Notes: a model not told the origin generated them from the sequence alone. A stretch of 64,000 bases of DNA from Hevea brasiliensis (GCF_030052815.1 NC_079505.1:77213054-77277053), one strand, 5' to 3'. Numbered from the stretch's first letter, positions 23,911 through 37,738 are shown. Numbers and translations: made by a program.

Positions 23911-25098
23911 TCATTACCTGTAGAAAGAGAAGATATCATATATATGTATATTAGTAAGCCGAAATCACAAATTAAATAACCTTAATCATTGTTAGAAAAA
24001 AAAAAAAAAGACAATGATCATCAAATTTATAAAAATAGCTTATAGTTTGTTTCAATATAATTACATAAATTAAAAATGACAGCATAAAAACATATTTATA
24101 ATATCAAATACTCATATAGTTTTGTAATTTATTTTGTGAATTTTTATAATAAATAGTTTTTAAGTCGCATTGTCTTAAAGAAAAATGAGTCTTCTAAACC
24201 AAAATAGAATATTAATACACCTCTCACACCCAGAACTAAATAGGTTTTATAAGAAACACATTACCCTAATTTCAAACCTAATGTGTGATATTAAAACATC
24301 CTTCCTAAAATTAAATATTTAAAGTGTGAAACATATTTAGGAAAAGATTTTTCAAATCAAGTAGGATTTTGATTATAACTCTAACATAAATTTTTAGATT
24401 TTAAATCTCACACAGTGAGCATTAATGTAATTGATCCTTTTAGCTAGTGATCAAACTGTGGCTAACCTAAGTACTTGATTAAATTGCGAAATCATCGCTT
24501 CATATAAATTAATTAATTACATGGTGTGATAGGTTGTTTTAGTGTATCGTGCTGTGGCAAACGCGATCCTAACACCATTTGGTAAAGAATTAAGAAAATT
24601 AAAAGTTAGAAGGAAACATAATTATTTTAAGAGTGAAAAAAATTCGAAATGCTAAGATCTAGACTGGATTAATGCTAATTAGTGGCCTGATCATAATTAC
24701 TTCAAAAGAATGGAGGTAGAAGATAATAATGTACAATCAACAATATTATAAAAATGTAAATTATTATTATTTGAAGTAACGTACACTGGTTGATTAAATT
24801 TAAGACTAGGAATACTACCAACTAAACAATTAAAATGTAAATTAATTGAAGTGGAAGGTAGAGGCTTCAAATATATATTTTTGAATTGGTAAAAGATCTT
24901 TTTAAGTCCTTTAATTATTTTCAAATAGTTACATTCACCTTCAAATAAAATTTAACAATGTTAATTAACGCTATTTAAAGCATTAGTGAAGTTAATTATT
25001 AATAAATAGACTATTAATTTTATATTTTAAATAGTTAAAAATATTTTTAAAAAATTAAAAATTCTTTATTTTTTATAAGGAAATAAAAAGTAAATGGG
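23629..25098. other. AT-rich spacer
   Basis: Contains an (AT)n run at about 23880-23902 and nothing recognisable as a gene. Confidence 0.55.
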
Positions 25099-25569
25099 TT
25101 GTCATCCTCCTTCAGATCGAGAAAAGAACCCGGCACTTCTCCTTCAGAGGGGCAATCCAAGACTGCAAAGAACTCCACCAATTCACACATTGTCTTCTTT
25201 AGAAAGATCAGTTTCAAGAATCCAAACAGGTGGCTTTCAAAAACTAGCTATGATGCAAGGGCCTACCATAGTGTAGCACTCACAAACAAGAACACTTGCT
25301 TAGAGGGACTAGATTCTGCGACTGGTCCATTATTGATGCCTATTTTAGTGAATTCTTTAATTAGCACAAACAGGCAAGTGATTAACTCTCTCTCAATGCT
25401 CTTTAATCCAAGTCCTATAAAAAGGGGTCACAAGAATCGCCACCTCTTAGAATTTCCAAAATGGATTTCGAAAAAAGACGGTTGGATTTTGCAGAGTAAT
25501 GTTGATGAATATGAACCCAGTGTAATGCTTACAGTAGCTGCAGATAGAAGTGGGAACCTGATTCTATAA
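25099..25569 (+). CDS. Unrecognised open frame in a composition island (gene fragment?)
   Basis: A frame of 156 codons stays open through otherwise very AT-rich DNA and ends in TAA at 25567-25569. It begins with TTG rather than ATG, so it may be an internal exon or a truncated fragment; the first in-frame ATG is near 25335. The sequence is clearly less AT-rich than both flanks. The product is Ser/Asn/Lys-rich (starts SSSFRSRKEPGTSPSEGQSK) and ends with DGWILQSNVDEYEPS and AADRSGNLIL. The tail is faintly like the RNase H region of plant LINE-derived proteins (GW-x-N-D-G ... D-x-x-G-N), but this is too weak to name. An overlapping ATG frame at 25094-25276 is probably a shadow. Confidence 0.3.
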   Translation: MSSSFRSRKEPGTSPSEGQSKTAKNSTNSHIVFFRKISFKNPNRWLSKTSYDARAYHSVALTNKNTCLEGLDSATGPLLMPILVNSLISTNRQVINSLSMLFNPSPIKRGHKNRHLLEFPKWISKKDGWILQSNVDEYEPSVMLTVAADRSGNLIL

Positions 25570-27855
25570 ATTTTGCTCCCAATAATGTTATGACAGAGTT
25601 AAAAGAAGAAGAACTTCGATGATGCGTTAATGACGTTTATTAATTTTAATTATATTTTTAAAAATAAATAAAAATTTTAACAGAATATTATATTATTTTT
25701 ATACTAATTTTAATGCTAAAGTAATGAAATGAATATAAGACTGTTTATTTGTTTCACGAAAATAACTTATTAATGGAAATTTCTTTTTAAAAAATATTTT
25801 TTATGAAGATAATTTTTATTATTATTGATTACAATATTAAATTAATTATATGTATTTATTATATATATATAAAAATATTTTCACATTTTAATAAGATCGT
25901 CAAAATTTAAAAAGTAAAAAATAATTTCCTTTTTTAAAAAATAAAAGTCATTTTTTTTAAAATGATTTACTTTTCTTTGATAAAAAATTATTTTTTGTTA
26001 AGTAATTTTTTTAAGAGCCCAAATGTTAAAAAATACAAATTTTTTTTAAAAAAAATATTTTTCATTAAGCAAACAGAGTCTAATTAATTGAACTAAAATT
26101 AAGTTAAAGAATTTATTTGATTTATTTTAAAAATAAAAAAAAATCTATTTGATCGCAAATTTTAGTCAAGGACAAATTGATATTTGAATTTTTTTTTTCT
26201 CAGAATTTTTAACATTACACAGCAAAATAAGGAAAACTATTATGCTACTCCAAAACATAGAATTTTTGCAGTGAATTTTTTTTTTTCTTTTGGGTAGAAA
26301 CAAGAGCTAAACTGCAGTGAATTTTGTTCAATATGACAGAACATGGCTATTTAAATATATCTTTGATAAAGATTTTAACTGCATGCAGATGTTGTAGTTT
26401 GTTGAAAATTTTTTTGTATGTTCTCACTTGAAGCAAGCTAACCAAGAATTTTAATAGAAGATGAATTATTAAATAAAATAATAAATCTATAATGAAAATG
26501 ATAGATTTGAGTTTTGACAATAGAAGAGAGACGTAATCTACTTTGTTAGAAAATTCCAAACATTACCAGGGAAAGTGGCTTACTTAGGCATGACGCTGTT
26601 CAGATTAAGGATTAGATTGAAAGATTCTTCTAATTTTGTTTTCGTAAAATTTGATTTGATTAAATCTAATAGTAATTTTTTTTTAACTTAAAATAGAATA
26701 GATTAAAATTAATTTAATTTAATATTATAATTATATAAGACAAGCTTAATAAATTTAAAATGAGAAGAAAATATAGAAAATAAGATGAAAGAAGAAATCA
26801 AAAGAAACGTTAAACGTTAACATCATTAAACCAAGTAATGTACATTACTAATGAAAAATAATAGTATGCTTATATAGAGTATATGAAAATTTTTTAAAGT
26901 AAAATAAAATAAAATAATAAAAAATAAATTATTAAAGCCTTTCGATTCATTAATTTTTGAAGGTTTTGACATATTTCATAACTTTACCTTAATTATATAA
27001 CTTCGCTCCCAAATAAAAAACCTATATACCTATCACTTAAAAATTTATTTCCGTAAATATCTTTTAATACATTTCATCGATTCACTATGAATTTTAAATA
27101 ATCCAAGATATTTACGAGCTTAATTGTATTTATAATAAGAGATACAATCCATATATCGTATCATGTTAACTTAATAACAATACCATATAATAAACAACCA
27201 ATGATTTCTTTCTTTCACTTGATTCAATTATATCAATCCATTAACTTTAACAATCGCTACCATATATATGATTTAATTATAATTATGAGGGCATCCAGAA
27301 CTGTGAAACAATCTTTGAGCAACCTGAAAGTTCACACTTGTTTCATCTCTCTATCTCTCTGAGACTAAAGAGTTCAGGCCAGATACCGTTTATCACGAGG
27401 ATGAATTCATATTTATTACCAACTATTCTTGATAGCTGATATACTGCACCGCTGAAGGCTTGAACACCGACTAGAGTAGCATTTATTTTCTTAATCGTTA
27501 ATCATAAATTAACATGTATCACAGCCATCAATTCTCTCTATTTTTAAGCCCATCTTTTTATTAACTAAGATATATCATTCAATCATATTTATCTATCCAT
27601 CAATCCATCCATCCATCAATCAACTAAAAGGGTTGCGACTTATATATCCGAATACATGAACAAACTTTGCCACCAGAAGCTTTGCCCCACCACTTGAAAA
27701 CCATTCTTTAACGCCAGGTAGCCTTAACTGCATAATGCCATCAATTATTGACGATGGCTTCTCACCTTCCTTCCTTTCTTTCTTTTTCTTTTCTTTTTTT
27801 TAATTGAATTTTCACCCATATTAAGACCAGGCAGGGCATAGAGAGTTTAGGAGTA

Positions 27856-27894
<39 letters not shown>

Positions 27895-28775
27895 TTAGTT
27901 CAAGAATCGCATGCACGTTTGGTGTTTGACATAGAGATATATATATATTTTTTCATCACGTACAGAACTTTGTAAAGTGCTCTAACCGTCTTATAATTAT
28001 GCTGAAAAATTCAACTCAAAAGAACCAGTGTCAATGTTGTAAAGGTAGGAATTAGGGTTCAAAAAAATAATCACTACCACCATTATTCTTTTCCTCGGTT
28101 TATTAGAGTAAGATCCTTGTGATTTTAATCTGATATTTTAAAAATATTATTTCACATATTGTTAAAAAAAGTTTGGAAAAAATATTTAGTTATTTTAAAC
28201 TTTTTATAATTAAAATATATTAAATTCAATTATAACTATTTTCGATTAATATATTTGAAATGATATTTTTAATAGCTATTAAATAATAATATGAAACAGA
28301 ATCTAAATTTATTTGTATTTGTGATTTACTTTCTGATAATGGATAATCATTCGACACTACATAATTAATTAAATAGTAAATTATAATATTTGTATCGTTT
28401 CAGTTAATATGTATTCATTATATATTTACAATTAAATTAATAAAAGCATGCTACATTATAATATAAGGCTAATTATATAATATATCGGGACCTTCAGACA
28501 CAATTTTTATTTTTTTCATATTAATAAAAATGAAACTCATAATTTTATATAAAGAGAATATATGAATTTCTCATCACATAAATATCGTTGATTCTGACCA
28601 TGTAAACTAGCCACTACAACAACCAATCTTTCTTTTTTTTAATATAATTAACTTCCACAAAAATTTGAACTTAAAACTACCAGTCTGCCACCCTAGCATT
28701 TATTAAAATTTATTAAATATACTTATTTATATAACTTTAAATTGATAATAATAAAAATATATAATATTATACTAA
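25570..28775. other. Long AT-rich gene-poor block
   Basis: No credible gene. It holds poly-A/T runs and a (TTA)n microsatellite at 27857-27894. The less AT-rich stretch at about 27280-27480 has no useful open frame. Confidence 0.5.
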
Positions 28776-29137
28776 GACCCTGTTCGACAATAGTTTTTAA
28801 GGTAATGTTTTATATTTTGATTAGAGTGAGGTGGCATAGTGCTTGTACTAGTGTTTAGAGATTGTGAGAGTGATTCATGAAAAACTATCATTCTAACTTT
28901 TATAGCTTTTAGAAGTTGAGAGAATATTTTGACTAGAGTCAACAATATTATATCACTATTTTTATATTTAACACTAATCTATTGACTATTTTTATAGAAC
29001 ATTTTTATTTTAACAGCTATATAAACATCTAATCATAAACTGTTAATATCTAATAACTAATAGTTAATAAAATAGTTGATAGCTACTAAAATAACTAATA
29101 GCTACTAAAATAATTAATATTGTCAAAACGTGGGCTA
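28776..29137. mobile_element. Possible hAT-like MITE
   Basis: The left end CCCTGTTCGACAATAGTTTT and the reverse complement of the right end, GCCCACGTTTTGACAATATT, are similar, and the interior has repeats of AACTAATAGCTACTAAAATA. This resembles the end structure of small hAT elements. No 8-bp target duplication was found, so the ends and class are tentative. Confidence 0.3.
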
Positions 29138-32100
29138 AAAACAACTCAATATCACATAAAACTATAATTTTTATATTATTAATGTAAAATTAAATATAAC
29201 GTTGCACTCATTAAATAATTATAAGATGAGTTTCAATCTTATTAATGATAGGAAAATCTTATCTTAAAATGATCATGTTGAAATTTGTGTGAAAAAATGA
29301 TTTGGGGTGGAGCCTAATAAATTTGATAGTTAGTGGGCCATAAACCTAATTCAGTCACCAAATCTTTCTTTTCCCAAAAAAAAAGCACAAATCTCTGAAG
29401 ATGGTCAAGATCGAGAATGCTTCATTACTGCGCGTGCTTTTGCATCTAATTAAAACGAAAACTCAGACCTTAAGCTGCCGCCAAATCCCACTGCCTACTT
29501 TTCTATCACATTCTTATAATATATACACACTTGATCAGTAAGAAAAAGGTAATTACAGATTCATTATCGATCTCTTTTTCTATTTTTCCCCTTCTATTAA
29601 TTAGTCTTAATTAGATACACCAATAATGATAAAACGTCAATAGACGTCTCCTAGACCCACCAAGGATATGATGATCCGTGTGTAAGATTAATCAAATTTC
29701 CTGTTAGATATAAAGATTTCCAAAGTTGCATGTCTTTTAAATCAAAGGTTTCAATTTCTACTTTCACATATATACAATTTCTTTCGTAATTCTGTGTAGG
29801 AAACGAAATATATGTTATTCTTTTTATAAGTTGATGAGTTACACAACATCAACTTTGTCATCTCTATTCTTTTCTTATGAATTAAAAAAAATTAATCGAA
29901 TGTGAACCAAGCGGATTAAAACTGAAATAATTACCATCCCTACTTTTTTTTTTTTATGAACATCTCCCCCCTAAATATTTAATAGTGGAACCACCTTATC
30001 TAGACGTGAAATATATTAATGAAGATTTTATACTTTTATTACAATAATATTTTCAAAAATATTTTCCTCAAAACAAACTAAGCAAATTGTAAATTTTTTC
30101 CTCATATGCATGTAATTCTCGATACTTGGCACAACATAAACCAACATAGAAGCACATTAGACCAAGCGTGCAGGTTGAAGTTAGATTAACCAAAAACCAT
30201 TTTATCCATAATATTTTCTCCCATGAAAATGAGTTAGACCTAATTTATCTTTAAAATTTAGCTCAAAAAAGAGGAATGTCTAAGATGCACATTACCTCTA
30301 TCCCAATCAATTTGGAATATTAAAATTTTCTGTAGAATGGCCTAACATCATTTGCTCACAGCAGTTTATTTCTATACATCGATGTGAGTATGTAACTCAA
30401 CAACTTACATACATGAAAACAATTTCAACATTAAAATTTACTTATCTATTAATTATTTTTTAGTCTTTAATATTATTACGTTTTTATAAATTTTATTATA
30501 TATTGAGTGGTAATAAATATGTTGTAAATTATTATATATTAAATGGCTAGTATATAAGTATATGTTATTTCAAATTAGTCTCTTATCTTGCCATGTTTTA
30601 CTTAATGTTTTATGAAAAATATAATTTAATTTAATATTATTTTATTTGCATGATTTTTAATATTTTTTAATGAAATTTTAATATCATTTAAACTAAAATT
30701 ATGTTGGCTTTGATCTATAATTTAAATTTGGTATATTCTATTGTTACATTATTTCTAACTTATTTTTTCTATTTTACAAAAATAAAATCCCATAATTATT
30801 ATTATGAAAGTAAGATTTACTTTAAAATAAATAAAAGTAACAATATAATTTAAATATCATTAAATTCATTAATATAAATTTCAATTGAATAATAAATTGA
30901 AATGTATTAAAAAATATTTTAGATAAAAAATATTAAATAAATTAATTAAAATAATAATTAATTGAAGATGATTCAGACTTAAAAATTAGTGGATTAGCAG
31001 GAAAAGGATAAAAAGAAAAAAAAACTGAAGTGGGTTGCGAAGGTATGCACATTGTTGGGCGTAGAAATTAAAAGATAATATAATTAAACAATGAGCAACT
31101 TCGTGATCATCCGCTTTCACATGTCAACAAGTCAACTACTTAACACCATCTCTTCTTGGATTAATTGGGATTTCATGTGAACCGATGACACTTGTCGTCA
31201 AGTAACTGGTTAGTAGGGTCCTGCGGGTCTTAATCTGCATGTCCTCTCCGACTGCTCACATCAAACACTGATCAAAATAATTTCATTACAACTTGCAAGA
31301 TCATTAATTTATACGCTTTCGTATTCGGATACGAGGGGTTGGGGCGGTCTGGTTAATTTGTTTAATATAATTAATAATTGATGGACACTTAAATAAATAA
31401 ATTAATATTTAATAAATTTTAAAAAATAAAATTAATAATTAATATAATATTTATTAATTACTGTTTATATTATTTTTATTTTTAAAATTATTAATTAATT
31501 TAATTTTATTTTTTTATTTGACCATTATCCCTTTTTATTTTGTTTAAAAATTAATATTATTAATATTTTTATATTTTTTATTTATAATTTTAACATTAAA
31601 ATTAATATGTTAAAATTTTTTTATTAATAACGTAAAATATAAAATATTTATTTATATCTAAAGACTTTAAATTAATTATAGATTTTTTCTTTATCTACAA
31701 TAATAATTATTTTATTATTTAATCTATATTTTAAAAGTTATTTAATTATTTTTTAAAAAAATTTAATTATTTTTTTATTTTAATAATAAAATAAATAAAT
31801 AATATAATATAATATATTAATAATTATATATTTATTTTAATAATATAATAAATAGTATAATATATTAATTTAATAATTATATATTTAATTTAATAATAAA
31901 ATAAATTAAATAATATAATATAATAAATTTATAATTTTATATTTATTTTAATATAAATATATTATATAACATTTATCTTACTAATCATTTCATATATTAA
32001 CAATAATTTATGGGTATAAATTTTATAATTAAAGTAATTAAATTTTATATATAAAATAGTTTATTTGTCAGCTCTAACTCTATTCAATCGTGTGATGGAG

Positions 32101-33556
32101 ATGACTAGAGAAAAAAAAATGCTGACGAAGCCTCCCAATGTGACCCGTATGTGGGGATAATTAACTAGATTTGCACAATATTTTGATTAGAAATATAATT
32201 ATTTAATTATGTGGTCATTAAGCTTGATGTTGATGGCAACAAATCATTTTCTAGACTATTAGCAAGCAAGGTAGCTAATGGTGAGCGATCACAAAACTCA
32301 TGCACGTTCATTGCACGAGTGGACTTTAGCATACTTGTGGACAAATAATACATTAATTGTGCAATTTTTGAGGGCAAAATCTTTGCTTATTGTAATCTAA
32401 AGACTCTTCCTCCCATTGTTCCCTGATACGTTACTCCATTTTAGGATGCAGAAGGACATGAAAGTCTTTGAAAATTTACAGAGAAAACAAAAGAGGAAAA
32501 TATCTTTCAGATATGGACATATTAGTAGCATTTCTTTTTCTCATGATAGAAGGATATATATTAAGATGTCAATCCGATTGTTCACTTAATTGATACATTT
32601 TGCATTGTAGTTTATTAGCAAATTTAAGTCTAACTTTCAAATTTAAGTGTTAATGCTAGAGGTTTTAAAATATATTAATTAAGCCTTAATATTTTTTTAT
32701 ATTTTTTAATATTGAATTTTAATCTCTAACAGCATTTTTTTAACACAATTTTTATTAGAGCATACACTAATTAGGTTTTACTGATGAGGATATAGCGTGC
32801 ATACGTATCAAAACAATTGAAAATCAATTCAACGAATATGAGTGCAGAGTCAGTTCTAATACCATATATATTAAAAAATCAAGTATAACTTTAAAATTCA
32901 AGCAATAAAATTAAAAGTTTAAAAGGTTATTAAACCTTAATATTTTTTAATTTAATTAATTTTATTTTTTAGATTGGGGATTTTATTCTCTAACACAGTT
33001 TATTATATGTGAGGATTATAAGTTGATTTGTCCCTGTAAAAAGCCATTGCTCATAATTATATGCCATATCCTTTGATTTGATTCTCGTATTTAGAATATA
33101 ATTTATGAATATATAAATTGAATATGTGATGCGTTATTTGATTTGCTTGAAAAGATAAATTAATTATGATGCACATAAAATTAATTTAAACACAACTTAA
33201 TTGCGAATACCCAAAAAAAAAATCTGCCTCCCAGGTAATTAATTGATTAGTTAGTTAATATATATATATATATACACTAGACGTAGTAATGACGTAGTAA
33301 TTTGAGTCTTCGAATAACTTATGAGTCAAACTATATTAGTGGTTAGGCTGCATGATTTGGCGAAAAGAGAGTTCGGCCTGATTTAACATGGCTCATCTAG
33401 ACGCATAATTTAACTATTGTAAGATTCAACCCACCAAAAGAAAGAACATCGATCAAATATAACAATCCTTATTATTTTGGTGAGATTGTCGAAGACGATA
33501 ATGCCTATAATTATGCATGATATATAAATAAAAACATATCCCTATAATTATACTAG
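29138..33556. other. Long AT-rich gene-poor block
   Basis: Includes an AT-only tandem-like array (about 31780-31960, units of roughly 60 bp with AATAATTATATATTTA) and two less AT-rich patches: 29390-29540, with a weak 46-codon ATG frame, and 31040-31340, which contains GTCAACAAGTCAAC. No gene or RNA gene is supported. Confidence 0.5.
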
Positions 33557-33561
33557 CTAAT

Positions 33562-34255
33562 TGTTATAAATAGTTTGTATGTTAGATAGTATAGAGAGAA
33601 AGAATTCCTATATTATTAAAATATAAGAAAGTAAAGGAATGGCAAGAGTGAAATGTGTATAGAATTATATATATATATAAATAAATATATATTATTCTAT
33701 TATGACACTTGGCACGTATATGTGTGAAATAAAATAATTATCTTATTGTAATTTTCGTAAATAAATTACGAACATATATGTCTATTAATAAACAGACATG
33801 TCTATTTTATACAAAAAGTCACAACTGTTTGTATAGGTATTTGTTACTAAACAGACATGTCTATTCTATGCAAACAGTCATAACTATTTATATAGGTGTC
33901 TGTTACTAAACAGACATATCTTTTACACAAACAGTTATATCTATTGGAGATATATAGATATGTCTATCTAGAAAAAGTGTCATAACTTTTTATTCTTTAA
34001 AAATATGGATGAGTTTTTCAATCCAGAGATATACTACTTCTACTTCTTCTTCTTTCTTCTAGTCTCTCTAAATTCGGTTCATATAAAGAGTTCTTAAGGG
34101 AAATCTTCAGGAGTTGTTGTCTGCAGATTTCAGGCTTTGTTGTATCTTGGAAATATATTGTTATAACCTTGCAGCAATCTAGTGAGGGCAATTAATACCT
34201 TAAAGATAGTGATTTATCACGCCTTAAAGCCTATTCTACACCTACTGCCTCAACA
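33562..34255 (+). repeat. Copia LTR 1 (left)
   Basis: Starts TGTTATAAATAGTTTG and ends TGCCTCAACA. U3 contains a cluster of short palindromic repeats (about 33779-33950). The position that is TATAAATA in the other two LTRs reads TTTAAAAATA here, so the promoter TATA is lost. It also lacks about 24 bp (TTATTAACAAGTAGATATG region) that LTRs 2 and 3 share. Confidence 0.92.
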
Positions 34256-34770
34256 ATTTTAAGGTATTAATCGTAATGGGGACTGTTTCCGTGATGAATC
34301 AAGAGTACGTGAAATTTGATCATTTTAAGGAACAAATTATGTTCACTGAGAATGTGAAAGCAGATCAAGAAAAGAAGATGAATTGCCATGCAAAGGTCAT
34401 ATTCTCAACAACTCATCAGACAGGCTATAAGATTTGTTTACCTCTGTCAAGTCTCCAAAGGAAATTTGTAATTCATTAGAATTTGAATACAATACAGAAA
34501 AAGAAAAGATATGGTAAATTTCTCATTATGAAATCTTTTGAATTCTAAATACTTGATAATATATCTGTTATTGATAAGTTCAAGAGTTGCATATCTTTGT
34601 TTCAAAGTTTAAGGATATGAAAGTGGTAGTTCCTAAATCACTGCAATTAGGAGCAATAATAGCACATCATACTTCTAGTTTGAATGATTATAGGAAGAAA
34701 TTACTGTATGCCACATATGATTTTTCTCTTAAACAGATTCAAAATCACTTACACATTAAAAAGTTTTTTA

Positions 34771-36560
34771 TGTGATAATTTGTCTTTATGTTGATGACAT
34801 GCTTATAATTAGAAGAAATATAACGTTATATTATGATGCTAAAGCTCATGGTGAATGTGTTAAAGAAGGTAATAAGATTTATGTGCATAAGTCGAAAAAC
34901 ACTTTTTATATGCATAAATCCTAATTCATATTGATTGTATTTATCACTAACTGGGTGAAGATATTATTAAAAATATTAGTGATAGGAAAATTTGTCTCAT
35001 TTTGAAAGAGTTATGTATGTTCATTAAAAAACATCAAAATGAACTATTTATATATGTTTTAAAAGGTGTGAATGAATAAATATAATTGTTCTAAGAGATA
35101 CAAAGTGAATGGTTGTATTTGTTCTAAAAAGTGTAAGTAAATAGATGTAACAATTGTAATAGATACAAAGTGAACTGTTGTATACGTTCGAAGAGATGTA
35201 AATGCTTTATAAATAGCAGTTTGGAATAAAAAAATATTTTCTCTCTTCTCTTCATTTTTACCTATAACCAATACTACTATTCTTTAATTCATTTTTGGGA
35301 GAATTTTAAAATTACTGTCTAGAATTATATTTTGGTTATTATCCTGGAGGGATCTGCTTAAACTACCTAGCTATAATATAGTGAGGGTTTTGCTCTTTGT
35401 CAATCTCATTATGTTGAGAAAATTAAATAAATTTAATCATTTAAAAGTCAAAGAAGCAAAAAATTCCATATGATGTTTTTTCCAAATTAGTTGAAAAAAT
35501 TCTGGCAAGGCAATTGCTCAAATTGAGTATACTAATGCTATTGATGGCTTAATATATGCTATATATTGCACTAGACCTGATATTGCTTTCGCAGTATATA
35601 AATTATCAAGTTATACTAGTAATATTAGTATGAAATATTCGAAAGAAATTTCAAGGGCTTTTGGATATTTAAAAGGAATTATAAACTATGGATTGTTCTG
35701 TGATAAATTTCTAATTTTGATAAAACCATATAAAGAGTTGTGTCCCTTGGCCAAAAGATGTAACCAAATGAAAATATGTTATTCTTCTTAATAGTTACAT
35801 GCATGAAGAAATGAATTTATTGGCCAAAAAGGTTGGTACATTTTGAGTAGTAAATATAAGAGCCTTACAAGTCATTTATAAGAAGTGACAAAAGGACAAA
35901 TGAGTATGCATTTGTATGTGTGTGCAAGTTTAGCTTGGTTCTTTATTTTTGGATGCTCTCATTTTAAAAAAGTTATGGAGCAATTTATTTCTGTAAATAA
36001 GGTACATATCTAGACTGTGAATTATTTATGTAGTTCATGTTATAAACATGTAATTGCATGGTAGACTAGTGAAATAATTATAGTGGAGATCCTAGGGTTA
36101 TACAAATGCCAGTTGGATAACTAGTGCTAAGGATAATAAGTCAACCTTTGGTTGAGTGTCCACTTTAGGTGGAGGTGCTATTTCTTGGGCTTCAAAGAAA
36201 CAAACTTGTATAACTTATTCTACGGTGGAATCCGAATTTATAACTTTGGCAAATGTTGGTAAAGAAGCAGAATAACTGAAAAACTAGTTACCTGATATTA
36301 AGTTGTGGCCACAACCTATGCCATCTATTTTTTTATATTGTGATAGTCAAATAATGATGGCTAAAGCTTATAGTTAAATATACAATGGAAAGTATATACA
36401 TATAAGCTTAAGACATGAAAATGTAAGACAATTAGTCTCTAATGGTGTTATTACTATGTTTATGTTAAATTCTATAATAATCTAGCAAATCCTTTAATAA
36501 AAGGGCTCTTGAGAGTTATGATTATAAGTACATGTGCTGATTAAGATTTATAATATTCTA
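34771..36560 (+). pseudogene. Copia polyprotein remnant (reverse transcriptase and RNase H pieces)
   Basis: Three recognisable blocks. (1) 34771-34830 contains LYVDDMLII, the reverse transcriptase active-site motif. (2) 35504-35710 contains AQIEYTNAIDGLIYAI, CTRPDIAFAV and YLKGIINYGL, the segment between reverse transcriptase and RNase H. (3) 36096-36500 contains NASWITSAKDNKSTFG, TLGGGAISWASKKQT and STVESEF, RNase H. In-frame stops lie at TGA 36153-36155 and TAA 36273-36275, with more downstream. Gag, protease and integrase are not recognisable; a weak frame at 34276-34479 sits where gag would begin. Blocks 1 and 2 are separated by unrelated DNA. This is a non-functional remnant of an intracellular retrotransposon. 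Confidence 0.88.
34925..35410. repeat. Possible nested LTR-like fragment inside the copia element
   Basis: This block interrupts the two reverse transcriptase segments. It has imperfect repeats of GATACAAAGTGAA...GTTGTAT, a TATA box (TATAAAT, 35208-35214), and then a CT-rich tract, the usual order U3-TATA-leader of an LTR. TG..CA ends and target repeats were not identified, so it may also be rearranged element DNA. Confidence 0.35.
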
Positions 36561-37033
36561 TTAAATTTACTAATGATGGGAATCCTACTTTATAGTATTA
36601 TTACTAAATAAAGTTTAAAGAATAACAAGTCATTAGCAAATGTTGTAATTAAGTACTTAGTGTACTAAGTTAATAGAATAAGGATAAGTATTTATACTCT
36701 TAATGAAGTTTAATATTGTTACAAAGGAAACTTTACCTATATGAACATAGGAAGTGGTGCTGCTTCAATAAAAGTAAGAATAACTTTTGTAAATGTTTAT
36801 GAAAACAGGAGGTAGTACAAGGCCATATTCATGCTAAAATTTTAGTGAATATTTTAAGTCAAACTAATTTATTCATATGTGTAGTATTTCCGGTTCTATT
36901 TAATAGGAATTTAGGTTTAAACTAAGGCCGCCATGATTTCTTTAGAACTTTGAAATACTTACACTAAGGAAAAATTTAAATCGAAAGATATTTTTTATTA
37001 TGCATGAAGCAATGGGATCTAACAATACAAGTT

Positions 37034-37044
37034 AAGTGGGAGAT
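37034..37044 (+). other. Copia polypurine tract
   Basis: AAGTGGGAGAT directly before LTR 2, a typical copia plus-strand priming site. The equivalent before LTR 3 has decayed to TAAGTAAGGGAT. Confidence 0.8.
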
Positions 37045-37738
37045 TGTTATAAATAGCTTGTATGTTAGATAGTATAGAGAGAAAGAATTCATATATTGTT
37101 AAAATATAAAAAAGTGAAGGAATGACAAGAGTAAAATGTGTATGGAATTATATATATATATATATATTATTCTATAATGGCGCTTGGCACGTATATGTAT
37201 AAAATAAAATAATTATCTTATTGTAATTTTCGTAAATAAATTACGAACAAATGTGTTTATTAACAAGTAGATATGTCTGTTAATAAACAGATATGTCTAT
37301 TTTATACAAAAAGTCATAACTGTTTATATAGGTATCTGTTAATAAACAAACATGTCTATTCTATATAAACAGTCACAACTATTTGTATAGGTGTCTGTTA
37401 ATAAACAGACTTGTCTTTTACACAAACAGTTATATCTATTGGAGATAGATAGATATGTCTATCTAGAAAAGATATCATAACTTTGTATTTTTTATAAATA
37501 TGGATGAGTTTTTCAATCCATAGATATACTACTTCTACTTCTTCTTCTTTTCTTCTAGTCTCTCTAAATTCGGTTCGTATAAAGAGTTCTTAAGGTAAAT
37601 CTTCAGGAATTGCTATCTACAGATTTCAAGTTTTGTTGTATCCTGGAGGTATATTGCCATAATCTTACAGCAATCTAGTGAGGGCAATTAATACCTTAAA
37701 GATAGTGATTCATCACGTCTCAAAGCATATTCTACACC
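37045..37738 (+). repeat. Copia LTR 2 (middle)
   Basis: Closely matches LTRs 1 and 3 and keeps the TATA box TATAAATA (37493-37500). Its 3' end stops at CTACACCT, without the final ACTGCCTCAACA, and runs into TTTAAAATAGATATAACTATC, a junction not seen elsewhere in the element. Confidence 0.9.

Noticed and set aside
29401..29541. 46-codon ATG frame (MVKIENASLLRVLLHLIK...)
   Set aside because: No motif or regulatory context; such short frames occur by chance.
34256..34275. Primer-binding site of the copia element
   Set aside because: Only GGTAT is left of the expected TGGTATCAGAGC; too weak to annotate.
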